From contig NZ_ONZI01000006.1 of NCBI RefSeq assembly GCF_900312995.1, positions 20,246 through 84,245 on the forward strand: a stretch of DNA of 64,000 nt. Reading direction: 5' to 3'. This document shows, piece by piece, positions 29,573-39,811 of this stretch. The stretch comes from Kushneria phyllosphaerae. Lineage in GTDB: Bacteria; Pseudomonadota; Gammaproteobacteria; Pseudomonadales; Halomonadaceae. The notes under the pieces were generated by a model. It saw only the letters and a program-made list of their open reading frames with translations. It searched no databases and was not told the DNA's origin. How positions within the stretch are numbered: position 1 is the first letter of the stretch; each line of letters starts with the position of its first letter. The position numbers and the translations under genes are program-made.

Positions 29573-30793
29573 TTACTGAGGGCTGCCCATGTCCTTGAGA
29601 GAATAGGCGATCAACTCACCGTCGTTGGTCAGCGCAAAGACATGCTCGCCATCGGTCAGCGGGGTGATGCTGATGCCGTCACCGCCCGGATGCGTGCGGC
29701 CTTCCTGCTCACCGGTTTTGGCATCGATGACGTGCAGATAGCCCTGATAGTCTCCAACCACCAGCTTGTTGTCGACAAATACCGGAGCACTCAGAGAGCG
29801 GCCTTCCAGCGCGTCCTGATTCCAGATGACACGACCATTGTTGGCATCAAGCGCCATGATGTGGCTGTCGGCGGTGACGGTGAAGAGATAGTCACCGACC
29901 AGCACCGGCGTGTGATAGCTGGACTGTTCCCGCTCCCAGAGCGGCTGGCCGTTGCGGGCATCGAGTGCCATGACGCGGCCGTTGTAGCTGGTCACGAACA
30001 GACGGCCGTCCTGGGTCAGCACCGGCTGACCATCAAGGTCCACCAGCTGCTCGACTTCGGTGCGCCCCTGGGGTACCGCAACGCGCAGGTCCCACAGTTG
30101 CTGACCGCTGCGGTTGTCAAAGGCCGCCAGACGACCGTTGGCAAAGCCTGCAAAGGAAACCGGGTCGATGGTGCGCGGTGCGCCGGTGCCACGCAGGGTC
30201 AGTGCCGGCTGGGAGGAGGCGTACAGCCACTGCTCGTCACCGGTAAAGCGATCCAGTGCCGTCAGCGTACCATCCACGCTTTGCACAACCACCTGTCCAC
30301 TGTTGAGCTGCGGCGGGGCGATGACCTCACTGGAAACGCTGGTGCGCCAGACGATATCACCGTTGTCTTCACTAAAGACAATGACTTCACCGTTGCGCGT
30401 GCCGGCAAAGAGCTGTCCGCTGTCCGCCGTCAGACCGCTGGAGATCGGTGTTTCCAGACGCTTTTCCCACTTGACCTGACCATTGTTGCGGTTGATGGCC
30501 TTGATGTTGCCTTCGGCATCGCTGGCATAGATCGTGTCGCCTGAAATGGCCGGTGTGATCGGATAGCGTGCCCGGGTCAGCGAACCGATACCATCCGACC
30601 ACATGCCCTCGACCTTGACGGTCTGATCGATACTGGTCAGCTCGCGTGGCTGCGTGCCGGTCTGAACATTGCCGGAGCAGCCGGCGAGCACCACCAGTGA
30701 GGTGGCACACAGCAGGGCACCCAGCGGTTTTGCCATCAGCGCGACGCGCTTGAGGCCCGAATGTGAAGGAGAGCCGTTTTCAAGCGTGCTCAT
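29573..30793 (-). CDS. bamB: Outer-membrane assembly lipoprotein BamB
   Basis: BAM-complex lipoprotein with an eight-bladed beta-propeller. 406 residues: lipobox LAGC with Cys39, then PQQ-like blade repeats recognisable by recurring ...LDA-N-G-x-W and ALD-R-tG motifs. The long N-terminus before the signal peptide is kept because AGGAGG sits 6 bases before ATG 30793, which overlaps the yfgM stop (ATGA); an internal ATG (residue 20) would give a more standard signal peptide. Confidence 0.94.
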   Translation of the reverse strand: MSTLENGSPSHSGLKRVALMAKPLGALLCATSLVVLAGCSGNVQTGTQPRELTSIDQTVKVEGMWSDGIGSLTRARYPITPAISGDTIYASDAEGNIKAINRNNGQVKWEKRLETPISSGLTADSGQLFAGTRNGEVIVFSEDNGDIVWRTSVSSEVIAPPQLNSGQVVVQSVDGTLTALDRFTGDEQWLYASSQPALTLRGTGAPRTIDPVSFAGFANGRLAAFDNRSGQQLWDLRVAVPQGRTEVEQLVDLDGQPVLTQDGRLFVTSYNGRVMALDARNGQPLWEREQSSYHTPVLVGDYLFTVTADSHIMALDANNGRVIWNQDALEGRSLSAPVFVDNKLVVGDYQGYLHVIDAKTGEQEGRTHPGGDGISITPLTDGEHVFALTNDGELIAYSLKDMGSPQ

Positions 30794-31458
30794 GAAGCCT
30801 CCTGAGGCGCCAGATCATCGAGTTTGAGTTGTATCCCGGAGAGCTGCTGATTGTGCTCACGAGCCAGATTGACGGCATTTTGCCAGGCACTGCGTGCCTC
30901 ATCGACATTGCCCATCGCCAGCTGGATGTCGCCGCGGATATCTGCCCCGCGAGCGCTCATGGCCTCGGGCAGCTGCAGGCTCTCAAGCGTGCCGAGGGCT
31001 TCTTCGGCCTTGTCCTGACCCAGCTGCACACGGGCCAGTTCCAGACCGGCCAGCGCGCGGATCTCGTCGCGATCACTGCGTTTGCGTACCTCTCCCAGCG
31101 CTCGCTCGGCAGCCGGCAGGTCGTTGCCGTCCACGGCCAGGCGCGCCTGAATCATGCCGGCCAGGTCGGCATACAGGGTGTCACCGTGCTGGTCACGAAT
31201 GGCGTCAATGATGCTCTGGGCCGCCTGACGGCCACTGTCATCAAGACTGTCCTGTGAGGTCAGCTGAATCAGCTGCTGGTACTGAAGTGAGGCAGCTTCG
31301 GACTGTGACTGCTGATGATCCTGCCACCAGTGCCAGGCAAAAAGACCGACGGCGGCAATGATGATGCCGCCCAGAATCGGCTTGGCGTAGTTGTGCCAGA
31401 TTCGTTTGGCAGCCGCCAGCTGATCGTCTTCTTCGTGAATGTTCAACTGATCCGCCAC
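30790..31458 (-). CDS. yfgM: YfgM-family TPR protein (ancillary SecYEG translocon subunit)
   Basis: Inner-membrane protein with one N-terminal membrane segment (about residues 29-46) and a periplasmic TPR-like domain; E. coli YfgM links PpiD and SecYEG. 222 residues. The ribosome site decides the start: AGGAG lies 8 bases before GTG 31458 (product MADQLNIHEED), whereas the in-frame GTG three codons upstream overlaps it. Operon position hisS-yfgM-bamB-der matches E. coli. Confidence 0.9.
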   Translation of the reverse strand: MADQLNIHEEDDQLAAAKRIWHNYAKPILGGIIIAAVGLFAWHWWQDHQQSQSEAASLQYQQLIQLTSQDSLDDSGRQAAQSIIDAIRDQHGDTLYADLAGMIQARLAVDGNDLPAAERALGEVRKRSDRDEIRALAGLELARVQLGQDKAEEALGTLESLQLPEAMSARGADIRGDIQLAMGNVDEARSAWQNAVNLAREHNQQLSGIQLKLDDLAPQEAS

Positions 31459-31518
31459 GTGCGGCACTCCTGTAGGTTTGGTCTCATGACAGTCTCTGCC
31501 CGGGTGGTTGAAAGGCCG

Positions 31519-32835
31519 CTAGGCCTGGGTCACATGGCCACTGTCTGCCGGACGCTCATCCATCCAGCGCGAGAGCCGCTCGACCAGCGCATCCATATCC
31601 AGCTGCTGCTGGGGCTCTTCACCGCGCAGGTCCTTGAGCGCGACCGTACCGGCAGCAAGCTCATCTTCGCCCAGTATGACCACAAAACGGGCGCGACTCT
31701 TGTCGGCCTTTTTCATTTGGCTTTTGAAACTGCCGCCGCCGCAGTGTACCTGCACACGAAGGGAGGGCAAGCGGCTGCGAAGCGTCTCACCCAGTACCAG
31801 CAGCTGCGTATCCACGCCTTCGCCCTGACCCATGAGGTAGACATCCAGGATATCCTCGGCAGCCGTGGGGACCAGCTCCAGTGTCTCCAGCAGCAAAATC
31901 AGACGTTCAACGCCCATGGCAAAACCGACTGCCGGGGTGGCCTTGCCGCCCAGCTGCTCGACCAGGCCATCATAGCGCCCGCCGGCACAAACGGTGCCCT
32001 GACTGCCCAGTGCCGTGGTGGTCCATTCAAAGACCGTCCGGCTGTAGTAGTCCATCCCTCGCACCAGACGCGTATTGATGACGTACTTGATGCCCAGAGC
32101 GTCGAGCTTGTGCTTGAGCGCGTCAAAGTGAGCGATGGAAGCATCATCAAGATGGTCGATGAGCTTCGGCGCAGCCTCGATCAGAGCCTGCATGTCGGGA
32201 TTTTTGCTGTCGAGAATGCGCAGCGGGTTGCTGCCCAGACGACGATGAGAATCTTCGTCAAGCTGATCGAGATGCGCATTGAAGTAATCGACCAGCATGG
32301 CGCGATAGACATGACGCGCCTCGAGCGAGCCCAGCGAGTTGATCTCGAGCTGCACATGATCGATCAGGCCCAGTGCCTGCCAGAGGCGGGCGGACAGGGC
32401 GATCACCTCAACATCAATGTCCGGGCCTTCCAGGCCAAAGACTTCCACGCCTACCTGGTGGAACTGACGGTAACGACCCTTCTGGGGGCGTTCATGGCGA
32501 AACATGGGGCCGGCATACCAGAGCCTTTGGATCTGATTGTGCAACAGCCCGTTTTCGATGGCGGCACGCACCACGGGGGCCGTGCCTTCCGGACGCAGGG
32601 AGAGGCTGTCACCGTTGCGATCGTCAAAGGTATACATCTCCTTTTCGACGATATCGGTCACCTCGCCGATGGAGCGTTTGAACAGGGCGGTCTGTTCAAG
32701 CACCGGCGTGCGCATTTCCAGGTAGCCGTACTGTGCCATGAGCTGGCGTACGTGCTGCTCGAAATACTGCCAGAGCGGGGAGCGCTCGGGCAGCAGGTCA
32801 TTCATGCCTCGGATGGCCTGTACTTTACTGGACAT
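31519..32835 (-). CDS. hisS: Histidyl-tRNA synthetase
   Basis: Class II aminoacyl-tRNA synthetase. 438 residues: motif 1 region ...[17 protein letters not shown], motif 2 [16 protein letters not shown], the His-specific [15 protein letters not shown] and AGGRYDGL, motif 3 GFAMGVERL, and a C-terminal anticodon-binding domain. ATG 32835 gives the usual [16 protein letters not shown] start; a longer frame to 32859 is unlikely. Follows ispG by 39 bases. Confidence 0.97.
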   Translation of the reverse strand: MSSKVQAIRGMNDLLPERSPLWQYFEQHVRQLMAQYGYLEMRTPVLEQTALFKRSIGEVTDIVEKEMYTFDDRNGDSLSLRPEGTAPVVRAAIENGLLHNQIQRLWYAGPMFRHERPQKGRYRQFHQVGVEVFGLEGPDIDVEVIALSARLWQALGLIDHVQLEINSLGSLEARHVYRAMLVDYFNAHLDQLDEDSHRRLGSNPLRILDSKNPDMQALIEAAPKLIDHLDDASIAHFDALKHKLDALGIKYVINTRLVRGMDYYSRTVFEWTTTALGSQGTVCAGGRYDGLVEQLGGKATPAVGFAMGVERLILLLETLELVPTAAEDILDVYLMGQGEGVDTQLLVLGETLRSRLPSLRVQVHCGGGSFKSQMKKADKSRARFVVILGEDELAAGTVALKDLRGEEPQQQLDMDALVERLSRWMDERPADSGHVTQA

Positions 32836-32874
32836 TGATTGTTTATCGCCGCATTTCAAAAAGGGGCCCGGGCC

Positions 32875-33987
32875 TCAGGCGCGGGTGATGACATCTTTCT
32901 CTTCGGCTTCCTTGCGCGCCACGCGATCCCGAATCAGTTTTTCAAGATCATCCACGAGATGGTCGTTGCGCAGCTTCTGTGCAGGCTTGCCGTCGATATA
33001 AATCAGGTTGGCCGGACTGCCTCCGGTCAGACCGATATCGGTTTCTTTTGCCTCGCCGGGGCCGTTGACCACACAGCCGATGACCGACACGTTCAGCGGG
33101 GTCATGATGTCTTCAAGGCGCTCTTCGAGCTGATTCATGGTACCGATGACATCGAAGTTCTGGCGTGAGCAGCTCGGACAGGCAATAAAGTTGATCCCGC
33201 GTGAGCGCAGTTTCAGGCTCTTGAGGATGTCATAACCGACCTTGATTTCCTCGACCGGGTCAGCGGCCAGCGAGATACGCAGGGTGTCACCGATGCCATC
33301 CATCAAAAGCGCCCCCAGGCCGATCGAGGACTTGACCGTACCACCGCGCAGGCCGCCGGCCTCGGTAATGCCCAGGTGCAGGGGCTGATCGATCTGGCCG
33401 GCAATCTGGCGATAGGCATCAACGGCCATGAAGATATCGCTGGCCTTGAGCGAAATCTTGTACTCCTGAAAGTCCAGACGGTCGAGATAGTCAATGTGGC
33501 GCATGGCGGATTCGACCAGCGCGGCCGGCGTCGGTTCGCCATATTTTTTCTGCAGGTCCTTTTCAAGCGAGCCTGCATTGACGCCGATGCGAATCGGGAT
33601 GCCGTTGTCACGCGCGGCCTGAACCACGGCGCGAACGCGATCTTCGCGACCAATGTTGCCGGGGTTGATGCGCAGGCAGTCAGCGCCCAGTTCAGCCACG
33701 CGCAGGGCGATGCGGTAGTCGAAATGGATGTCGGTCACCAGCGGCACCGAGGTGCGCTGCTTGATCTTGCCGAAGGCTTCGGCACAGTCCATATCCGGCA
33801 CGGAGACGCGCACGATATCGCCACCGGCTGCGGCAATACGCTCGATCTGATCGACGGTGGCGTCGACGTCCAGCGTATTGGTGTTGGTCATGCTCTGTAC
33901 TGAAATGGGCGCATCGCCACCCACGGGCACATTGCCGACGTGAATCTGGCGCGACTTGCGCCGCACAATCGGGGACTGGCTAATCAT
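32875..33987 (-). CDS. ispG: 4-hydroxy-3-methylbut-2-en-1-yl diphosphate synthase (flavodoxin) IspG
   Basis: [4Fe-4S] enzyme of the MEP isoprenoid pathway. 370 residues: TIM-barrel N-domain ([27 protein letters not shown]) and the iron-sulfur domain with [10 protein letters not shown] near 270 and [12 protein letters not shown] near 305. Being an Fe-S enzyme, it depends on the reduced assembly machinery found upstream in the same run. Six bases downstream of rodZ. Confidence 0.97.
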   Translation of the reverse strand: MISQSPIVRRKSRQIHVGNVPVGGDAPISVQSMTNTNTLDVDATVDQIERIAAAGGDIVRVSVPDMDCAEAFGKIKQRTSVPLVTDIHFDYRIALRVAELGADCLRINPGNIGREDRVRAVVQAARDNGIPIRIGVNAGSLEKDLQKKYGEPTPAALVESAMRHIDYLDRLDFQEYKISLKASDIFMAVDAYRQIAGQIDQPLHLGITEAGGLRGGTVKSSIGLGALLMDGIGDTLRISLAADPVEEIKVGYDILKSLKLRSRGINFIACPSCSRQNFDVIGTMNQLEERLEDIMTPLNVSVIGCVVNGPGEAKETDIGLTGGSPANLIYIDGKPAQKLRNDHLVDDLEKLIRDRVARKEAEEKDVITRA

Positions 33988-33993
33988 GATAAA

Positions 33994-34965
33994 TCATTCC
34001 CCCAGGGTAAAGCGGGCAACGTTGCTGCTGCCGGCGTGTTGGGACATGTCAACGCGTTCGCCCTTATAGTCAATGGTGACCTGATTGGCATTGCCTACCG
34101 TCAGGCGGAAGGGCGGCACGCCCTCGATCGTGGCGGTTGTGCCACTTTGCTGCAGGCCGCGCAGGACGGTGGTGCCATTGGCATCACGAACATCCACCCA
34201 CGACTCACTGCCAAAATTCATTTTCATGCTTCGACCGCTGGTGATCGGATCGGCCGCTGCCTTTTCGTCGCCGGCGGTGTCTACCAGCCCGCCGGTTGCA
34301 CCGTTGCGACCTTCGGGCGTATCGACCTGAAGGCTGCCGGGTTCCGGAATGGCACCATCACTGCCGCCGGCAACCCGGGTGGCAATGGCGGTATCGACCG
34401 GTGCACTGTCGGTCATGTTACCCGAGCCATCGCTCGATGTGTTATCCACAGCGGGTTGTGCTTCAGGCGTTGGCGGCAAAGCGGGATTGTCTGCGCTGTT
34501 TTGCTGCGTGACATTCTGCTCCGGCATGGCGCTGTCGTCGCCATAGCCCGGTGCGCTTTCGCGCCCTTCCCACCACAGCAGGGTCATGACTGCCAGAATG
34601 ACCACGACGGCCACCGTGACGACTCGAAAGGCGATGGCGCCCATGCGTGACGGGGGCTTGATGCTGCTGATGGGCGCCACGCGACGCTCATCCAGATCGT
34701 TTCGGCCATGAACACGATCATAGGCCGCCACGATCATCCGGTCATCGATGCCTAAAAGACGTGCGTAGGCACGCAGGTAACCGCGACGATAGGTCGGTAT
34801 CGGAATCTGTTCATAGTTATCGCGCTCCATGTCAGCGACCAGGGACGGGCGCAGATTCAGCTGCTCGGCGGCATCTTCCAGATGCAGACGCTGACGCTCG
34901 CGTTCGTCGCGCAGCATTTCACCGGCGCCCGGTTCTCCGGCGGGAGAGGCATGCTGTTCGCTCAT
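33994..34965 (-). CDS. rodZ: Cytoskeleton protein RodZ
   Basis: Membrane-spanning MreB partner for cell shape. 323 residues: a Cro-like HTH (about 16-75, with LRDERERQRLHLEDAAEQLNL as helices), a transmembrane helix near 110-128, a low-complexity Pro/Asp/Ser/Gly linker (about 135-240) and a C-terminal beta domain (SWVDVRDANGTTVLRG, PPFRLTVGNANQV). Between pilW and ispG, the conserved order. Confidence 0.94.
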   Translation of the reverse strand: MSEQHASPAGEPGAGEMLRDERERQRLHLEDAAEQLNLRPSLVADMERDNYEQIPIPTYRRGYLRAYARLLGIDDRMIVAAYDRVHGRNDLDERRVAPISSIKPPSRMGAIAFRVVTVAVVVILAVMTLLWWEGRESAPGYGDDSAMPEQNVTQQNSADNPALPPTPEAQPAVDNTSSDGSGNMTDSAPVDTAIATRVAGGSDGAIPEPGSLQVDTPEGRNGATGGLVDTAGDEKAAADPITSGRSMKMNFGSESWVDVRDANGTTVLRGLQQSGTTATIEGVPPFRLTVGNANQVTIDYKGERVDMSQHAGSSNVARFTLGE

Positions 34966-35031
34966 GAAGAAGCTTCCTTGTTCGGTCGTGGCACGAAATG
35001 ATCCTTTTTCGGCGTTTGACGCCGCCCGGTC

Positions 35032-35730
35032 TTACCCATCACGCGACGCCCCGCCGCGAAGCTTTTGAGAAAGCTGCAGGCTCTCGTTACTTTGACCGGC
35101 AAGTCGAACGTAGTGTTCAAGGGATGCGCGGGCGGCATCAAGGTGTTGCTGTTGGTATTGTACTTCGGCAAGTCCCAGCCATGCGCGCGGCAGGCGCTCC
35201 TCCAGCTGCAGGGCTCGCTGATAGGCGGCCAGCGCAGCGGCGCTGTCGCCCTGGCGCTGACGACACTGTCCCAGGTTGTCGAACAGCTGGGCGCGGCGTT
35301 CATAACGCAGGTCCGTGGTGGCCTGTTCAAGCTGCTCGCAGGCCTGGGGAATCCGGTCTTGACTGAACAGGAACGCTGCGTAGTTATTGCGCGCCTGGGT
35401 AAACGGCGAGCGGGCGCTTAAAGCGCGCTGGAAATACTGATCGGCACTGGCGGTTTCGCCCTGGCGCTGATAAATCAGGGCAAGTCCCTGAAGGGCGTCG
35501 GGATCATTGGCAGAAAGGTCAATGGCGCGAATAAAGGCCTGCTGGGCGCGCTCCAGGTCATCGCGTTGCAGATAGGCCATGCCAAGCTGGGTATAGGCCG
35601 TGGTGGGTGACTCTTCGGAGGGCCCCTGAGGACTGCTGCCATGGCTGACACAGCCTGAAAGCGTCATGGCGGCCAGCAACAGGGCCGTCATGAACAGCAG
35701 TGTCTTGAAGGTGCAACGCAAGTGAATCAT
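35032..35730 (-). CDS. pilW: Type IV pilus biogenesis/stability lipoprotein PilW (PilF)
   Basis: Outer-membrane lipoprotein with TPR repeats needed for PilQ secretin assembly. 232 residues from ATG 35730 (AGGAA upstream; a longer frame to 35778 lacks a signal-peptide start). The signal peptide ends LSGC (Cys27). At least five TPR-like helices pairs can be followed, for example AYTQLGMAYLQRDDLERAQQAFIRAI (consensus positions G8, A20, A27). No other pilus genes lie in the window. Confidence 0.9.
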   Translation of the reverse strand: MIHLRCTFKTLLFMTALLLAAMTLSGCVSHGSSPQGPSEESPTTAYTQLGMAYLQRDDLERAQQAFIRAIDLSANDPDALQGLALIYQRQGETASADQYFQRALSARSPFTQARNNYAAFLFSQDRIPQACEQLEQATTDLRYERRAQLFDNLGQCRQRQGDSAAALAAYQRALQLEERLPRAWLGLAEVQYQQQHLDAARASLEHYVRLAGQSNESLQLSQKLRGGASRDG

Positions 35731-35848
35731 CGACTTCCTGACGTGATGAACATGCCCGAATCTGTCAAATATTAGCAATGGCGTTGACCATCAAAGCGCC
35801 GGCACCCCGTCAAGTCAAGTCGATGACGGACAGGGCAGGGCAGACAGA

Positions 35849-36982
35849 TCATGACGCGTCGAGCTGAACCGCCTTGATATAGCGCTCGGCGCGTTTGGTG
35901 CGGTCCTTGACGCGACCGACCAGCTGTCCGCAGGCCGCATCGATGTCATCGCCGCGCGTCGCGCGAACCGGTGCGTTATGCCCGAGTTCATACAGCCATG
36001 TCTGAAACCGCATCACCTGATTGCGTGACGGCTTTTCGTAGCCGGCGTTCGGGAAGGGATTGAACGGAATCAGGTTGATCTTGCAGGGCAGATCTCCCAG
36101 TACCTCGACCAGCTGCTCGGCATGTTCACGCTGATCGTTGATGTCCTTGATCAGGGTGTACTCGATGGTGATATGCCGCGTGCCCTCGCTTTTGGACAGA
36201 TAGCGCCGGCAGGTGTCCAGAAGCGTTGCAATGTTGTATTTGCGATTGAGCGGTACCAGCGTGTTGCGAAGCTCATCGTTGGCGGCGTGCAGGGAAATGG
36301 CCAGCGCGACATCGATCTCATCGCCGAGCTTTTCGATCATGGGCACCACGCCTGACGTCGACAGGGTCACGCGGCGCTTGGAAAGCCCGTAGCCGTTGTC
36401 ATCGAGCATCAGGTGCATGGCGGGCACGACATTGTCGTAGTTCAAAAGCGGCTCGCCCATGCCCATCATGACCACGTTGGTGACGGCGCGGCGGCCGTCA
36501 TCATGGCCCATGCGTCCACCGGCGCTGGCCTGGGCCACCCACAGCTGGCCGATGACTTCGGCGGCGGTCAGGTTGCGCTGAAAGCCCTGCTTGCCGGTCG
36601 AGCAGAAGCTGCAGTCCAGCGAGCAGCCGACCTGAGAGGAGACGCACAGCGTGCGTCGACTGCCGTTTTCGGACGGGATCAGAACGGTTTCAACAAAACT
36701 GCCATCTTCCACTTCCAGCACCCATTTCTGCGTGCCATCGCTGGACTGGCCTTCGTAGACCACTTTGGGGCCACGAATTTCGGCCACACGTGCAAGCTTG
36801 TCACGCAGGGCCCTTGAAATATTGGTCATCTGCGAGAAATCATCGACACCCTCATGATGGATCCATTTCATGACCTGTGCGGCGCGAAATTTTTTCTCGC
36901 CCTGGTCGATGAAAAATTGCTCCATCTGGCTGCGTGAAAGACCCAGAAGATTGACAGGCGTTGTCGAGGCAGTCTGTGTCAT
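35849..36982 (-). CDS. rlmN: 23S rRNA (adenine(2503)-C2)-methyltransferase RlmN
   Basis: Radical-SAM dual-specificity methyltransferase for A2503 of 23S rRNA and A37 of some tRNAs. 377 residues with the cluster motif [11 protein letters not shown] (CxxxCxxC), [32 protein letters not shown] and the C-terminal reactive Cys in DIDAACGQL. Follows ndk by 84 bases. Confidence 0.97.
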   Translation of the reverse strand: MTQTASTTPVNLLGLSRSQMEQFFIDQGEKKFRAAQVMKWIHHEGVDDFSQMTNISRALRDKLARVAEIRGPKVVYEGQSSDGTQKWVLEVEDGSFVETVLIPSENGSRRTLCVSSQVGCSLDCSFCSTGKQGFQRNLTAAEVIGQLWVAQASAGGRMGHDDGRRAVTNVVMMGMGEPLLNYDNVVPAMHLMLDDNGYGLSKRRVTLSTSGVVPMIEKLGDEIDVALAISLHAANDELRNTLVPLNRKYNIATLLDTCRRYLSKSEGTRHITIEYTLIKDINDQREHAEQLVEVLGDLPCKINLIPFNPFPNAGYEKPSRNQVMRFQTWLYELGHNAPVRATRGDDIDAACGQLVGRVKDRTKRAERYIKAVQLDAS

Positions 36983-37066
36983 GGCAGTGAGCTCGCTGGT
37001 GTCATGGTAGAAAGAAGGCCGTCATCTGCCCTCGGGGGCAGATGACGGCCGGGCACGGCAGGATAA

Positions 37067-37495
37067 TCAGCCGCGCGGGCAGATTTCTTCATCAGAGAAG
37101 AAATAGGCCACTTCGCGCTGGGCGGATTCCGGCGCGTCGGAGCCGTGAACGGCGTTGGCATCGATGGAGGTGGCGAAATCGGCGCGAATGGTGCCGGCTT
37201 CGGCCTTCTTCGGGTCGGTAGCACCCATCAGCTCGCGGTTTTTGGCGATGGCGTTGTCACCTTCCAGTACCTGAACAACGACCGGGCCGGACGTCATGAA
37301 GGAAACCAGATCCTTGAAGAAAGGACGCTCGCTGTGCTCGGCGTAAAAGCCCTCGGCCTTTTCCTGTGACAGGCTGACCATCTTGCAGGCGACAACCTGC
37401 AGGCCGGCCTTCTCAAAACGAGAAATGATGTCGCCTACGGCATTTTTGGCAACGGCGTCCGGCTTGATGATGGAGAGAGTACGTTCCTGGGCCAT
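37067..37495 (-). CDS. ndk: Nucleoside diphosphate kinase
   Basis: Transfers gamma-phosphate between NTPs and NDPs through phospho-His117 (NAVHGSD). 142 residues with LSIIKPDAV at the start and FFSDEEIC near the end, close to E. coli Ndk. ATG 37495 is preceded by AGGAG; the in-frame extension to 37570 is not coding-like. In Pseudomonas ndk follows the full isc cluster; here it directly follows iscA. Confidence 0.97.
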   Translation of the reverse strand: MAQERTLSIIKPDAVAKNAVGDIISRFEKAGLQVVACKMVSLSQEKAEGFYAEHSERPFFKDLVSFMTSGPVVVQVLEGDNAIAKNRELMGATDPKKAEAGTIRADFATSIDANAVHGSDAPESAQREVAYFFSDEEICPRG

Positions 37496-37651
37496 GTTAA
37501 AGGGCTCCTGACAGGGTGATGAATTCAAGATGAGTCGTGATTCAGGATAGCGCAGAGCCGGCAGCTGCATTGACAGCTGCCGGCTCCGGCAAAAATCGCG
37601 CCATTATAGCCATAGCCAGCGCAACATGCATCCGCAGTGGCATGGGTCGGG

Positions 37652-37978
37652 TCAGACGCTGAAACTTTCTCCGCAGCCGCATTCATCGCGGACATTGGGA
37701 TTGTTGAAGCGAAAGAAGCGGTTAAGACCTTCGCTGACGTAATCCACCTCGGTACCGTCCAGGACGGACAGGGCGTCGTTATCAACGATGACTCTGACCC
37801 CGTGATCTTCAAACACCTGATCATCGGCATCAACGCTGTCGGCAAAGTCGAGCACGTAGCTATAGCCCGAGCAGCCGCTTGGCTTGACCGCAACACGCAA
37901 TCCTTCGCCGCTGCCGCGCTCTTCAAGCACGTGGCGAATCTGGTGGGCGGCGGCTTCGGAAATCGAGATCCGGGCCAT
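37652..37978 (-). CDS. iscA: Iron-sulfur cluster assembly protein IscA
   Basis: A-type carrier that delivers [Fe-S] clusters. 108 residues with the three ligand cysteines C36 ([11 protein letters not shown]), C100 and C102 (DECGCGESF). [11 protein letters not shown] is the IscA ending, which separates it from ErpA and SufA. ATG 37978 is chosen ([15 protein letters not shown] upstream); a longer frame upstream is non-coding. It follows iscS directly with a 52-base gap where iscU normally sits, and ndk follows where hscB would be. Confidence 0.95.
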   Translation of the reverse strand: MARISISEAAAHQIRHVLEERGSGEGLRVAVKPSGCSGYSYVLDFADSVDADDQVFEDHGVRVIVDNDALSVLDGTEVDYVSEGLNRFFRFNNPNVRDECGCGESFSV

Positions 37979-38030
37979 GATGTTGTCCTCCCCGGTGATG
38001 CGCGCCTGGCGCGCGAAAGATAAAGGATGC

Positions 38031-39188
38031 TCAGGCGCTCTGACGCGTACGCAGGCTTTCAAGAGCGTTCGAAAGTGATTCAAGTGCCTGATCGATCTCT
38101 TCGATTCGGCTAAAACGACCAAAACTGAAGCGAATCGAGGCCAGTGCCCGTTCGCGTGGCATGCCAATACCGGTCAATACGTAGGAAGGGTCCACGCTGG
38201 CGGAATTACAGGCCGAGCCGGTCGATACCGCAAGACCCCGCAGCGCCATGATCAGGCCCTCGCCATCCACGCCTTCAAAACCGGCATTGATGATATTGGG
38301 CACATGTGCACCGCCTTCGGCATTGATCCAGGTGCCTTCAAGCCGGGAAAGGCCGTCGCGAAAACGCTGACCGAGCATCTCGAGATGCGCGTTGTCGCTT
38401 GCCTGTTCTTCATGGGCCAGCGAAAAGGCCTGTCCCATACCGGCAATCTGGTGGGTGGGCAGGGTACCTGAACGCATGCCGCGCTCATGACCGCCACCGT
38501 GAATCAGCGCCTCGATTCTGGTGCCACGACGGACATACAGGGCGCCGATGCCCTTGGGGCCGTAGGCCTTGTGGGCCGACAGTGACAGCATGTCGATCGG
38601 CATTCGGCTCATGTCCAGCTCGATTCGGCCGGCGGCCTGAGCAGCATCCACGTGAAAGGCCGCACCATGTTCGGCTGCGATGGTGCCCAGTGCCTGCAGG
38701 TCATTGATGCTGCCCAGCTCGTTATTGACCGCCATCAGAGACACTAGAATCGTCTCGGGGCGCATCGCTTCCCGAAGCGTCTCGGGCGATACGGTGCCGT
38801 TGGCACAGGGGGCGAGGTAGGTCACCTCAAAGCCTTCCTGCTCGAGCGCCGCGGCGCTGTCGAGCACAGCCTTGTGCTCGATGCTCGAGGTGATCAGGTG
38901 TCGACCGCGAGCGCGATGGGCGCGCATATAACCGATGAGCGCCAGGTTGTCGGCCTCGGTGGCCCCCGAGGTCCAGACAATTTCGCGCGGGTCGGCGCCG
39001 ATCAGGTCGCTGACCTGACGTCGGCCGGTCTCGACGACCTGTTCGGCCAGCCAGCCCGACATGTGGCTGCGTGAGGCCGGATTGGCAAAGGTGCCTTCCA
39101 GCGTCAGATGACGGGCCATGACCTCGGCTACACGCGGGTCGACCGGGGTCGTGGCCGCGTAATCAAGATAAAGAGGCATGGTGCTCAT
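38031..39188 (-). CDS. iscS: Cysteine desulfurase IscS, short C-terminus
   Basis: PLP enzyme that takes sulfur from cysteine for Fe-S clusters and tRNA thiolation. 385 residues: N-terminal [21 protein letters not shown], the PLP lysine in [12 protein letters not shown] (about 206) and the active-site Cys327 in [17 protein letters not shown]. It ends ...[12 protein letters not shown] and so lacks the roughly 19-residue tail ending in WAHH that E. coli IscS (404 residues) uses to contact IscU. No iscU gene follows. The first ATG has AAGGA 7 bases upstream. Second gene of the iscR operon. Confidence 0.94.
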   Translation of the reverse strand: MSTMPLYLDYAATTPVDPRVAEVMARHLTLEGTFANPASRSHMSGWLAEQVVETGRRQVSDLIGADPREIVWTSGATEADNLALIGYMRAHRARGRHLITSSIEHKAVLDSAAALEQEGFEVTYLAPCANGTVSPETLREAMRPETILVSLMAVNNELGSINDLQALGTIAAEHGAAFHVDAAQAAGRIELDMSRMPIDMLSLSAHKAYGPKGIGALYVRRGTRIEALIHGGGHERGMRSGTLPTHQIAGMGQAFSLAHEEQASDNAHLEMLGQRFRDGLSRLEGTWINAEGGAHVPNIINAGFEGVDGEGLIMALRGLAVSTGSACNSASVDPSYVLTGIGMPRERALASIRFSFGRFSRIEEIDQALESLSNALESLRTRQSA

Positions 39189-39239
39189 GATGTTTTCCTT
39201 TCTCCAACGTCATGACCCGCTGCACGACGCACAATGACA

Positions 39240-39716
39240 TTATGGCGTATGGACAATCGGCAGCACGGCAATCTGGTCGGCGCTGTCCTGTTGCCGACAC
39301 GCGATGCGCTGAACATCTTGACGATGAATCAGCTCTTCAAGCGTAATACGGTCGAGAAAATCGTGTATGACATTGGATAGATCACTCCATAGATGATGCG
39401 TCAGACAGGTGGTTCCCTGCTGACAATCCCCCGTGCCCTGACAGCGCGTGGCATCAATGGATTCGTTGACCGCGTCGATGACGCTGGCCACGGAAATCTC
39501 GCCGGGTGCCCGGGCCAGCAGGTAGCCGCCGCCCGGTCCGCGAACACTGGTGACAAGCCCTTCACGACGCAGCCTGGCAAAAAGCTGCTCGAGATAGGAA
39601 AGCGAAATATCCTGACGCGTCGAGATATCGGCCAGGCTAATGGGCGAACCGCTACCGTGCAGGGCCAGATCCAGAATGGCGGTAACGGCGTAGCGGCCCT
39701 TGGTCGTCAGACGCAT
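39240..39716 (-). CDS. iscR: Rrf2-family Fe-S regulator IscR
   Basis: [2Fe-2S] sensing repressor of isc genes and regulator of suf. 158 residues: a winged-helix DNA-binding domain (1-80, [44 protein letters not shown]) and the cluster ligands C92, C98, C104 with H107 ([20 protein letters not shown]), the same numbers as E. coli IscR. A match to the type 1 IscR operator covers its own promoter, consistent with autorepression. Confidence 0.96.
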   Translation of the reverse strand: MRLTTKGRYAVTAILDLALHGSGSPISLADISTRQDISLSYLEQLFARLRREGLVTSVRGPGGGYLLARAPGEISVASVIDAVNESIDATRCQGTGDCQQGTTCLTHHLWSDLSNVIHDFLDRITLEELIHRQDVQRIACRQQDSADQIAVLPIVHTP

Positions 39717-39749
39717 GATCCAGATTCCGCTGCATGACAGTAGTGACTG

Positions 39750-39778
39750 ATTATGATAATCCCGAGGGATTTGGTCAA
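39750..39778 (-). promoter_or_regulatory. Promoter of the iscR operon
   Basis: On the minus strand, TTGACC (39778-39773), a 17-base spacer and CATAAT (39755-39750); transcription would start about 30 bases upstream of the iscR ATG. Confidence 0.7.
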
Positions 39779-39782
39779 CAAT
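39758..39782 (-). promoter_or_regulatory. Probable type 1 IscR operator
   Basis: Minus-strand sequence ATTGTTGACC-AAATCCCT-CGGGATT keeps the GAC-N9-CGGG spacing and the central T of the E. coli type 1 consensus. It spans from the -35 box into the spacer, the expected place for feedback repression by holo-IscR. Comparison is from recalled consensus. Confidence 0.7.
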
Positions 39783-39811
39783 TGCAGGCAGCGTCAGAGA
39801 GTATCAAGGCC

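Noticed and set aside
31315..32838. 507-residue plus-strand frame
   Set aside because: Antisense to hisS and yfgM, whose motifs are clear.
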